A stretch of DNA of 10,846 nucleotides from contig DUOU01000127.1 in NCBI GenBank assembly GCA_012838685.1, positions 1-10,846 of the forward strand, written 5' to 3'. Shown in pieces: positions 1 to 6,734 of the stretch; the first letter of the stretch is position 1; every line of letters starts with the position of its first letter. Under the pieces are notes generated by a model that saw only the letters and a program-made list of their open reading frames with translations, was not told where the DNA came from and made no database searches. Made by a program: the position numbers and the translations under genes. Source of the stretch: Bacteroidota bacterium (lineage in GTDB: Bacteria; Bacteroidota; Bacteroidia; Bacteroidales; VadinHA17).

Positions 1-233
1 ACAAAAATAGACCCGTCATGCTTAACTGCAATTCCATTTATATTTCCGATCAATGATTCAGGAGTTGTCTCCAAAGAAATAAATTGGATATTCTCGGCTA
101 TATCCGAAAGATTTTCTATACTGCCGGATGTGGGACCGAGAACATCAATTACAGGTAATGTTCCGTTATCAGTTTTGTTGCAGCAAAAAACCGACAACAA
201 AAAAAGGAAAAAAAGCATGATCTGATTTTTCAT
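1..233 (-). CDS. 6-bladed beta-propeller lipoprotein, N-terminal part (runs off the left edge)
   Basis: Reading leftward from the ATG at 231-233 gives 77 complete codons with no stop before the window edge. The product begins MKNQIMLFFLFLLSVFCCNK: a short basic start, a hydrophobic stretch of about 13 residues, then a Cys pair that can act as a lipobox (V-F-C or F-C-C), so a lipid-anchored envelope protein is likely. The mature part reads IENLSDIAENIQFISLETTP, then LIGNINGIAVKHDGSIFV. This is the typical opening of the Bacteroidetes 6-bladed beta-propeller (DUF4934/BF3164-like) lipoproteins, whose first blade starts with an (I/F)-x-LET motif and an 'IGxI' strand. Substrate and role are unknown for most members. 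The gene diverges from mrp and shares no evident function with it. Family assignment rests on about 50 mature residues, so it is moderately firm; the lipoprotein character is firmer. Confidence 0.72.
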   Translation of the reverse strand, partial: MKNQIMLFFLFLLSVFCCNKTDNGTLPVIDVLGPTSGSIENLSDIAENIQFISLETTPESLIGNINGIAVKHDGSIF

Positions 234-312
234 GGTGACGGAATTAACTTTTCAGCGAAGATTATTTACAATACTGACCAAAAACAAGAAATTTCAAAAA
301 AGAGATTTCCAT

Positions 313-320
313 CAAATATA
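313..320 (-). promoter_or_regulatory. Possible -7 element for the leftward lipoprotein gene
   Basis: CAAATATA on the + strand reads TATATTTG on the minus strand and matches the Bacteroidetes -7 consensus TAnnTTTG at all six fixed positions. No TTTG lies 18-21 bp further upstream (about 339-344 on the + strand), so the -33 half is missing. It would give a leader of roughly 70 nt. In such AT-rich DNA a chance match is quite possible. Confidence 0.25.
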
Positions 321-456
321 TGATAATAATTAATTTCATAACTGTACTAATAGTCGTTTTAATATTATTTAACATATCACTGTAAATCACGGGCCTAATC
401 TGTTAGAGAGATTAAGTAATTCCAAGCTGCCACCATAAACTGTTGTTTCCCTCCTT

Positions 457-488
457 TTTGCCTTTATTCCAAAATAATCATACTTTTG
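457..488 (+). promoter_or_regulatory. Bacteroidetes-type promoter for mrp and the downstream genes
   Basis: TTTG at 457-460, a 20-bp spacer and TACTTTTG at 481-488 match the sigma-ABfr promoter pattern (TTTG, 19-21 bp, TAnnTTTG) at every fixed position. Transcription should start near 494-496, giving a leader of about 55 nt before the mrp ATG. It is the only full match seen upstream of the 550-6631 gene set, so it is the best candidate for the operon promoter. Confidence 0.65.
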
Positions 489-549
489 TGGGTTATTGGA
501 TGTTCCGGCGACGGAACCCACCTTTTAAAACTATTTTGATTTTTGCGAA

Positions 550-1653
550 ATGAGAACAGAAGAGGAAATTTTTAGGGCTTTATCAAAAGTTATTCACCCC
601 GAAAAGGGAAAAGATATAGTGACCATAGGTATGGTGCAATACGCTTACGAGGATGAAAACGGCATCTCAGTGGTTTTGGAGCCTGAACGGCCGAACGATC
701 CGTTCCTGGCCTCCATAAAAAGCACGATTGTAAAGGCTCTGAAGAGCGCTTTCGGTCCAGATACCTCCATAGCTTCGATAGAAGTGAACAGAGGCGCCGA
801 AGAACTTGTGCAGGAAGAGAAACCTGATAATATTGTCCCCGGCGTGAAGAATGTCATAGCCATAGCATCGGGCAAAGGCGGCGTGGGAAAGACAACCGTG
901 GCCGTTAACCTGGCGATAGCGCTCGCCAAAGCCGGAAACAGGGTCGGCCTGGTGGATGCCGATATCTTTGGCCCTTCGGTGCCGAAAATGCTGGGAGCCG
1001 TGGATTTCAAGCCTGAAATCAGAATGGTCAACGGTACCGAAAAGATCGCCCCTCTTGAGAAATTTGGCATCAAAGTTCTCTCCGCGGGATTTTTTGTAAA
1101 CCCCAAGGATGCCACTATCTGGCGGGGACCTATGGCATCGAACTTCCTTAAGCAGATAATTGAACTGGGCGACTGGGGGGAACTGGATTACCTTTTGTTC
1201 GACCTTCCCCCGGGAACAAGCGACATACATCTCACCCTCGTACAGGAGGTGGCCGTAACCGGAGCTATCATAGTGACAACACCGCAGGAGGTGGCACTGG
1301 CCGACGCAATAAAGGGGATCTCAATGTTCAGAAGCGACAAGATAGAGGTGCCAATAATAGGACTTATCGAGAATATGTCATACTTCACCCCGGCGGAACT
1401 TCCCGAAAATAAATACTATATTTTTGGAAAAGAGGGTGGCCAACGGTTGGCTAACGAAATGAATGTCGGATTTCTGGGCCAAATACCCATAGTGCAAAGT
1501 ATCTGTGAAAGCGGCGACAAGGGGACACCTCCCGCACTGGAGGATTCCATCGTTGGCAACGCTTTCGCCAAGCTGGCCGGGGAGGTCGTTGCCGGAGTGG
1601 CGGTTCGCAACAAACTGAAAAAACCGACAACCAGGGTACAAGTAACAAAATAA
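550..1653 (+). CDS. mrp: Mrp/ApbC-family Fe-S cluster carrier ATPase lacking the CxxC pair
   Basis: A 367-residue cytosolic P-loop ATPase of the Mrp/NBP35 family, whose members bind and transfer Fe-S clusters to apo-proteins. Residues 1 to about 85 form the N-terminal MIP18/DUF59-like domain. The deviant Walker A, SGKGGVGKTT, is at 107-116, followed by DADIFGPSVP at 136-145 and the switch-like DLPPGTSD at 218-225. All ATPase motifs are intact. In most bacterial Mrp proteins a CxxC motif lies after the ENMS segment and bridges a dimer-bound cluster. Here that segment reads ENMSYFTPAELPENKYYIFG (274-293) with no cysteine. I recall the same TPAELPENKYY form in other Bacteroidetes homologues, so it is probably a lineage trait rather than damage. 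The ATG at 550 is the only reasonable start, and the gene lies 11 bp before the NifU-like gene. Family call is firm; Fe-S carrier activity without the CxxC is uncertain. Confidence 0.93.
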   Translation: MRTEEEIFRALSKVIHPEKGKDIVTIGMVQYAYEDENGISVVLEPERPNDPFLASIKSTIVKALKSAFGPDTSIASIEVNRGAEELVQEEKPDNIVPGVKNVIAIASGKGGVGKTTVAVNLAIALAKAGNRVGLVDADIFGPSVPKMLGAVDFKPEIRMVNGTEKIAPLEKFGIKVLSAGFFVNPKDATIWRGPMASNFLKQIIELGDWGELDYLLFDLPPGTSDIHLTLVQEVAVTGAIIVTTPQEVALADAIKGISMFRSDKIEVPIIGLIENMSYFTPAELPENKYYIFGKEGGQRLANEMNVGFLGQIPIVQSICESGDKGTPPALEDSIVGNAFAKLAGEVVAGVAVRNKLKKPTTRVQVTK

Positions 1654-1664
1654 TTCTTCATAAG

Positions 1665-1904
1665 ATGACCGAAAAAAACAGAACAGAACAGAAGGTGCTG
1701 AAGGCACTAGACAGGATCAGGCCTTATCTCCAAAACGACGGGGGAGATATTGAGTTTGTTGAACTAACAGCCGACAACCAGGTTGTTGTCAGACTTACCG
1801 GTGCCTGTCACGGCTGCCCGTTCGCTATGCAGACACTCAAGGCGGGCGTGGAGCAGGCAGTGATACAGGAAGTTCCCGAGATCAAGGGGGTAGTTTCCGC
1901 ATAA
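1665..1904 (+). CDS. NifU-like C-terminal-domain Fe-S scaffold protein
   Basis: A 79-residue protein made only of the NifU C-terminal (Nfu) domain, which binds a [4Fe-4S] cluster between two subunits and passes it on. The family signature is clear: IRPYLQNDGGDIEFVEL (residues 18-34), then VVVRLTGACHGCPFA (40-54) with the paired cysteines Cys48 and Cys51, then the TLKAGVE helix. The size is normal for a stand-alone Nfu domain, without the A-type or IscU-type domains found in longer relatives. It starts 11 bp after mrp, so the two are almost certainly co-transcribed. Its cysteines may supply the cluster-binding site that the neighbouring Mrp lacks; that is inference. It probably acts in the cytosol as a carrier or scaffold. 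Confidence 0.92.
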   Translation: MTEKNRTEQKVLKALDRIRPYLQNDGGDIEFVELTADNQVVVRLTGACHGCPFAMQTLKAGVEQAVIQEVPEIKGVVSA

Positions 1905-1963
1905 TATAATAATATAGCGGCAAATAGTCCGTTTATATACAAAAAATAGGTGTATCGCCTTTA

Positions 1964-4636
1964 TTGAAAGCATTATACAAATATCTGTCGTTGATCGGAC
2001 TATTGCTCCTGGCAATCTCCTGTTCCGTAGAGAAAAACACGGCAACTACCCGTTTTTATCATGGTCTGACCGCCCGCTACAACATCTTTTTCAACGGCAA
2101 CGAGAGCTTTAAGGCGGGTGTCGCCAAGGTCGAAGCCAACCATGTGGACGATTACGCCCAGATGCTGCGGCTTTTTGAATATAGCGACCCGGCATCGGCA
2201 TCGATATGCCGGGCCGATATGGACAACGCCATCACAAAGGCATCCAAACTGATAAGGCTGAAATCCATTACCGCCCTTCCGGAGCAGAATGAACGGGACA
2301 GGGAGGGAATGGGTCCCGATGAGGCGCTGCTCAACCGCAAGGAATACAACGATTGGGTGGATGATGCCTATCTGCTCATAGGAAAGGCAAACTTCTACAA
2401 ACAGATTTACGATGAGGCTTATGCGGTATTCTCTTACTGTATGGAGCAGGCAAACGACGAAAACATCAGACTGGAGGCCGCGATCTGGAACGCCAGGGTT
2501 TATATCGAGAAGGGCGATTTTGTAAACGCCGGCAGGTATCTGAACGATATCAGCGTTACCGGTAATCTTCCAAAAAACATCAGGGAGATGTATTACACCA
2601 CACAAACCGACCTCTTCATAAAACAAAAAATGTACGCCGATGCTATCGCTCCGTTGGAAAGGGCGGTGAAACTGGCCAGGGGCAAAAGAGAGAAATATCG
2701 CTACACCTTTCTTCTGGCGCAACTGAACCAGGAGACAGGCAACGATAACGCCGCTGTGGCGCTTTATCGCAAGGTGATAAAGATGAGTCCCCCGTATGAG
2801 GTCAAGTTCAACGCCCAGATAAATACCGCAACGGCGATAGATGCGCTGAGCAATGACATACATTCTACCCGCAGAACACTGGAAAGGATGATGAAAGATG
2901 CCAATAATACCGAGTACCACGATCAGATCTACTATGCGCTCGGCAATCTGGCCATCAAGGAGAAAAACATTGAGGAAGCTATAGGTTTTTTCCGCAAATC
3001 TGTTGCCGTCCAATCCTCCAACACCAACCAGAAGAGCCGCTCCTATCTGGCCCTCGCGGAATATTTCTACGATAACAACGACCTTATCAGGGCGGGTACA
3101 TACTACGACAGTGCCGCCTATTTCCTGAACGAGAGCCACAACGACTATAAATCCGTCAAATCGATGTCAGAAAACCTCAACGCCGTGGTGGGCCAACTGA
3201 AAATAATCCAGGAACAGGACAGTCTCCAAAGGATCGCCGCGATGTCCGAAACAGAGAGAACAAACTATATCAACAGTATAATCGCCGCAATAACGGAGGC
3301 CGAAAGAGCCGCCTCCACCCCCACCGGAAGCGATCAGTACAACCTGGGACAGTTCTACGAAAATGAACGTCGTTTTTCCGAAAACATAGAGCAGGAGGGA
3401 AGCTGGTATTTTTATAACCAAACAGCCCTGACATTCGGTCGGACAGAGTTCCGCAGGCTCTACGGCAACAGAGTCCTGGAAGACAACTGGCGGCGATCCA
3501 ACAAGACGACCGTCAACATAGCCGCCACCAGTAGCGGCAGTGAACCAGCACCGACAGGCAACACAAACGACAGCGAAACGGAAAGCGGTGGAACAGCACC
3601 GGAACTGACCGACAACAAAAAACCCGAATACTATCTCAGGAACCTGCCCCTCTCCGACTCCCTGCTAGCCATCTCGAACGATAAGATCGCCAATGCCTAC
3701 CTAAGAGCCGGTATCGCCTACTCCGAAAAATTCGAAGATCCGGTTACCGCTACCGAATACCTGGAAATGCTTACGGTAAGGTTTCCTGGCAATAAACTTG
3801 AAGCTGAGGCGTTTTACCATCTCTACCAGATAAACAAAACCGCACTCCCGACCAAGGCGGAGACATACAAGCAACGGCTCCTGCAAAAATATCCGGAGAC
3901 GGAATATGCCAAGATCTTGTCGGATCCCGACTATTTCAGGCGGCAGGCGGAACTGGCCAGAGAGTCCACCGTTCTTTACGAACGGGCCTACAACACCTAT
4001 TTGGCCGAATATTTCGATGAAGCGATTTCACTTTGCGAGGAGGGCATGGTGCTTTACGCGGATGATAGCCTGGCTCCCAAGTTTATGCTTCTCAGGGCCT
4101 ACTGTTACGCGAGAATCGCGGATGAACGTACCTATAAGGAGGAGCTCAACAGGTTGATAACTGCCTTCCCCGGTACCGAGGAGAGCCGGCGCGCTGCCGA
4201 GATCGTTGCCTATCTCAACGCAGAGATCCCGGAACTGTTTATCGAAGAAGAGAGGGAGATAGCGAGCGAAATATATGTGAAAGATCTTACCCGAAACCAT
4301 ATGTTTGTGGTTGTCATTGAAAATCCCGCCTTTAATATCAATGTCGCCAACTTCGACGTTATAAGCTATAACATAGACAATTATACCAACAGCAACTTTA
4401 GGACCCAGGGGGAACTGATTGGCGGCAAATATGTGATGATCACCGTGTCGGGCTTCAGCGACTATACACAGGCACTCGATTACTACTCCGCTTTCAACGA
4501 GACACAGGTGATCCGCAATCCATCATCGGATAAGATCTACTCTTTCCTTATAGACTCCAACAATCTGGCCACACTGAACGACGACAAGAATCCTGAACGT
4601 TATTACCTCTTTTTCAGGGATAATTACTTACCTTAG
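1964..4636 (+). CDS. porW: Type IX secretion system lipoprotein PorW/SprE, TPR-rich
   Basis: An 890-residue envelope lipoprotein. The start chosen is TTG (1964-1966): an in-frame TAG at 1925 blocks extension and no ATG or GTG lies between. It places LSLIGLLLLAISC, with lipobox Cys20, at the expected N-terminal distance. After RFYHGLTARYNIFFNGNESF (30-49), a conserved opening of PorW/SprE, come long alpha-helical TPR-like repeats (about 130-410). A Ser/Thr/Gly-rich linker follows (about 519-552), then a second helical repeat block (about 560-765) and a C-terminal alpha/beta part (about 772-890, 'HMFVVVIENPAFNINVANFD'). PorW/SprE is needed for T9SS secretion and gliding in studied Bacteroidetes and is thought to contact the trans-envelope machinery. 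The length is close to flavobacterial SprE and longer than the roughly 600 residues I recall for P. gingivalis PorW. It ends 6 bp before the porX ATG. Confidence 0.85.
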   Translation: MKALYKYLSLIGLLLLAISCSVEKNTATTRFYHGLTARYNIFFNGNESFKAGVAKVEANHVDDYAQMLRLFEYSDPASASICRADMDNAITKASKLIRLKSITALPEQNERDREGMGPDEALLNRKEYNDWVDDAYLLIGKANFYKQIYDEAYAVFSYCMEQANDENIRLEAAIWNARVYIEKGDFVNAGRYLNDISVTGNLPKNIREMYYTTQTDLFIKQKMYADAIAPLERAVKLARGKREKYRYTFLLAQLNQETGNDNAAVALYRKVIKMSPPYEVKFNAQINTATAIDALSNDIHSTRRTLERMMKDANNTEYHDQIYYALGNLAIKEKNIEEAIGFFRKSVAVQSSNTNQKSRSYLALAEYFYDNNDLIRAGTYYDSAAYFLNESHNDYKSVKSMSENLNAVVGQLKIIQEQDSLQRIAAMSETERTNYINSIIAAITEAERAASTPTGSDQYNLGQFYENERRFSENIEQEGSWYFYNQTALTFGRTEFRRLYGNRVLEDNWRRSNKTTVNIAATSSGSEPAPTGNTNDSETESGGTAPELTDNKKPEYYLRNLPLSDSLLAISNDKIANAYLRAGIAYSEKFEDPVTATEYLEMLTVRFPGNKLEAEAFYHLYQINKTALPTKAETYKQRLLQKYPETEYAKILSDPDYFRRQAELARESTVLYERAYNTYLAEYFDEAISLCEEGMVLYADDSLAPKFMLLRAYCYARIADERTYKEELNRLITAFPGTEESRRAAEIVAYLNAEIPELFIEEEREIASEIYVKDLTRNHMFVVVIENPAFNINVANFDVISYNIDNYTNSNFRTQGELIGGKYVMITVSGFSDYTQALDYYSAFNETQVIRNPSSDKIYSFLIDSNNLATLNDDKNPERYYLFFRDNYLP

Positions 4637-4642
4637 CCGTTG

Positions 4643-6196
4643 ATGAAGAAAATACGTATTCTGTGGACCGACGACGAGGTGGAGGCCCTTAAACCCCATA
4701 TAATCTTCCTTGAGGAGAAGGGATATGAGGTGTTGACCTGCTCAAACGGAACCGACACTGTCGATCTGATTGGCCGACAACCGTTCGATATACTTTTTCT
4801 CGACGAAAATATGCCGGGACTGAGCGGTATAGAGACACTAAGACTTGTGAGGGAGGCGCGTCCCGACATCCCGGTGGTTATGGTCACTAAAAGCGATGAG
4901 GAGGAACTTATGGAGGCCGCGATAGGATCGGAGATAGCCGACTACCTCATCAAACCTGTCAAGCCGAAACAGGTGCTGCTCTCTATCAAAAAGATTGTGG
5001 ATCAACGCCGGCTTGTTACCGAAAAAACCACAACCGACTACCAGGTGGAGTTCGGAAAGATCGGAAACATGATATCTTCCGCCGGGAGTTTCGATGATTG
5101 GTGCGAACTTTACAAAAAAATTGTGTTCTGGGAGGGGGAACTAAGCAAATCGACCGACTCCGGAATGGCCGAGATACTCTATGCCCAGGAAAACGAAGCC
5201 AACAATATCTTCGCGAAATTCGTGTCAAAAAATTACCTTTCATGGCTCCAACCCGGAAACTCCTACAGGCCGGTGATGTCAGATTCCCTCATGAAGGAGA
5301 AGGTTTTCCCCCGAATCGACAGGAACAGGCCTCTCTTCTTCGTGTTGATAGACAATATGAGATACGACCAGTGGAGAGCCATAGCCTCATCTCTCGCGGG
5401 TATCTTCAGGGTGGTGGATGAAGAGCTCTTCTGCGGCATCCTCCCCACATCTACCCAGTTCAGCAGGAACGCGATTTTTTCCGGTCTGATGCCATCCGAG
5501 ATAAAACAGTATATGCCCAACTTCTGGATCGAAGATGACGAGGAGGTGAGTAAAAATTATTTTGAAGAGGAACTGTTCGCCAACCATCTGTCGCGCAAAG
5601 GGATAAATATCAAATGGTCATATCACAGGATCAACAAAGCCGCAGAGGGTAAGAGGATAAACGATAAACTCAACGAGATGATGGGCAACGATCTTAATAT
5701 TCTGGTCTACAATTTTGTGGATATTCTCTCCCACGCCCGTACGGAGATCGATGTTATCAGGGATCTGGCCAATGAAGAACCCGCATACAGAAGCTTGACA
5801 ATGTCGTGGTTCCAGCACTCTTCCCTCCTTGCCCTGCTCAAAACAATAGCTTCGGAAAATGTTAAGGTGATTTTCGCTACCGACCACGGAACAATCAGGG
5901 TACAGAATCCCATTAAGGTGGTAGGCGACAAGAGCACATCTCCAAATCTTAGGTACAAGATGGGACGTAACCTCGCGTACAACCCGAAAGAGGTTTTTGA
6001 GATAACTGACCCACTGGAGGCATTCCTGCCCAAATCAAATATCAGTTCAAAGTATATCTTCGCGACCAACAAAGATTTTTTCGTCTATCAGAACAATTTT
6101 AACCACTATGCCGCATATTACAAGAACACTTTCCAACACGGCGGAATATCGATGCAGGAGATGCTGCTGCCGGTTGCCTGTCTTGAACCGGTATAA
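4643..6196 (+). CDS. porX: PorX: response regulator with PglZ phosphodiesterase domain
   Basis: A 517-residue two-domain protein. TTG at 4640 directly precedes ATG at 4643; I choose the ATG. Residues 1 to about 120 are a receiver domain with acidic pocket Asp10/Asp11, phospho-acceptor Asp54 (LFLDENMPG), Thr82 and Lys104 (LIKP). A helical linker covers about 121-215. The rest is a PglZ/alkaline-phosphatase-superfamily domain: Asp237 (VLIDNMRYD), the LPTSTQFSRNA segment with candidate nucleophile Thr271, FVDILSHARTE with Asp360 and His364, TDHGTIRV with Asp414/His415, and QHGGISMQEM with His499. All expected metal and catalytic residues appear present. PorX pairs with the kinase PorY to control T9SS genes, and the PglZ domain has been reported to cleave cyclic and linear oligonucleotides. 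The gene sits 6 bp after porW and 18 bp before tsaE. PorY is not in the window. Confidence 0.93.
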   Translation: MKKIRILWTDDEVEALKPHIIFLEEKGYEVLTCSNGTDTVDLIGRQPFDILFLDENMPGLSGIETLRLVREARPDIPVVMVTKSDEEELMEAAIGSEIADYLIKPVKPKQVLLSIKKIVDQRRLVTEKTTTDYQVEFGKIGNMISSAGSFDDWCELYKKIVFWEGELSKSTDSGMAEILYAQENEANNIFAKFVSKNYLSWLQPGNSYRPVMSDSLMKEKVFPRIDRNRPLFFVLIDNMRYDQWRAIASSLAGIFRVVDEELFCGILPTSTQFSRNAIFSGLMPSEIKQYMPNFWIEDDEEVSKNYFEEELFANHLSRKGINIKWSYHRINKAAEGKRINDKLNEMMGNDLNILVYNFVDILSHARTEIDVIRDLANEEPAYRSLTMSWFQHSSLLALLKTIASENVKVIFATDHGTIRVQNPIKVVGDKSTSPNLRYKMGRNLAYNPKEVFEITDPLEAFLPKSNISSKYIFATNKDFFVYQNNFNHYAAYYKNTFQHGGISMQEMLLPVACLEPV

Positions 6197-6214
6197 TCTA
6201 ATAACAGGCAAAAG

Positions 6215-6631
6215 GTGATTATCAAAATAAAAAAACCGGAAGAACTCAAGGAGGCGGCAGAGAGGCTTCTCAAAGAGACAGAGGGGAGACGCATATACGC
6301 CCTTTTTGGCGCCATGGGAGCGGGGAAGACCACCTTTGTGAAGGCCATCTGCGAGGTTTTGGGTTCAACAGATACGGTTGTAAGCCCAACCTTCACCATT
6401 GTCAACGAATATACAACGAAAGAGAAGGATCCGGTGTACCACTTCGACTTTTATAGGATCAACAAGATCACTGAAGTATATGACATCGGCATAGATGAAT
6501 ATTTTGATAGCGGCAACTTCTGCTTTATGGAGTGGCCCGAACTTGTTGAGGAGATACTGCCACCCGAAACAGTTAGGGTGAATATCAACATCATGCCGGA
6601 TGATTCCAGGGAAATAACCTTTGAAACTTAA
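6215..6631 (+). CDS. tsaE: TsaE, ATPase of the tRNA t6A modification complex
   Basis: A 138-residue cytosolic P-loop ATPase that works with TsaB and TsaD to make N6-threonylcarbamoyladenosine at position 37 of ANN-decoding tRNAs. Walker A is GAMGAGKTT (32-40). The family motifs SPTFTIVNEY (57-66), HFDFYRI (76-82) and FMEWPE (104-109) are all present, and the length is typical (about 140-160). Translation starts at GTG 6215; an in-frame TAA (the porX stop at 6194-6196) rules out extension and the next Met lies inside the P-loop, so GTG is well supported. Only 18 bp separate it from porX and it is probably co-transcribed. Its pairing with porX looks positional rather than functional. Confidence 0.94.
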   Translation: MIIKIKKPEELKEAAERLLKETEGRRIYALFGAMGAGKTTFVKAICEVLGSTDTVVSPTFTIVNEYTTKEKDPVYHFDFYRINKITEVYDIGIDEYFDSGNFCFMEWPELVEEILPPETVRVNINIMPDDSREITFET

Positions 6632-6672
6632 TTTTTACCGTTAATAATATCTGAGTATAAAACTATTCTTTA

Positions 6673-6680
6673 TAACTTTA
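6673..6680 (+). promoter_or_regulatory. Possible -7 element for the alanine dehydrogenase-like gene
   Basis: TAACTTTA matches TAnnTTTG at five of six fixed positions. It lies about 55 bp before the ATG at 6735, in a 103-bp gap after tsaE. Only a weak TCTG (6650-6653) lies near the -33 position. The longer gap and this element suggest a separate transcript, but support is modest. Confidence 0.3.
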
Positions 6681-6734
6681 CGGATCGCGAGGATTTGGAG
6701 ACTATATAAGATAACCCAATAAAAAACCCGAACA

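Larger units (their letters stand above)
234..549. other. AT-rich divergent intergenic region
   Basis: This 316-bp stretch lies between the leftward lipoprotein gene and the rightward mrp gene. It is clearly richer in A and T than the flanking genes. It holds one strong rightward promoter candidate (457-488) and one weak leftward -7-like element (313-320). A small AT-rich inverted repeat (TAATCT at 396-401, AGATTA at 409-414) is too weak to call a terminator. A 33-codon rightward reading frame from 232 has no supporting features. I see no RNA gene. Confidence 0.6.

Noticed and set aside
232..333. A 33-codon rightward frame across the start of the lipoprotein gene
   Set aside because: It is low-complexity, Lys/Phe-rich and overlaps the divergent gene's start; no initiation signal or known small-protein family was seen.
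396..414. AT-rich hairpin TAATCT/AGATTA upstream of mrp
   Set aside because: Six AT-rich base pairs with no T-run or nearby gene end; expected by chance in such sequence.
531..545. TATTTTG and GATTTTTG, resembling -7 promoter elements just before mrp
   Set aside because: They have imperfect matches or spacing, no -33 TTTG at the right distance, and would give an almost leaderless transcript; the full match at 457-488 is better.
667..1230. A 187-codon minus-strand frame opposite mrp
   Set aside because: The sense strand encodes intact Mrp motifs through this whole stretch; the antisense product shows no family features, and another antisense frame overlaps it.
1905..1963. Possible independent promoter for porW
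   Set aside because: The gap is AT-rich but holds no TAnnTTTG with an upstream TTTG.
2000..3139. A 379-codon open frame on the minus strand opposite porW
   Set aside because: It lies wholly inside porW, which has clear lipoprotein and repeat features. The antisense product is Cys- and Val-rich with no recognisable domain; it looks like a by-product of porW codon bias.
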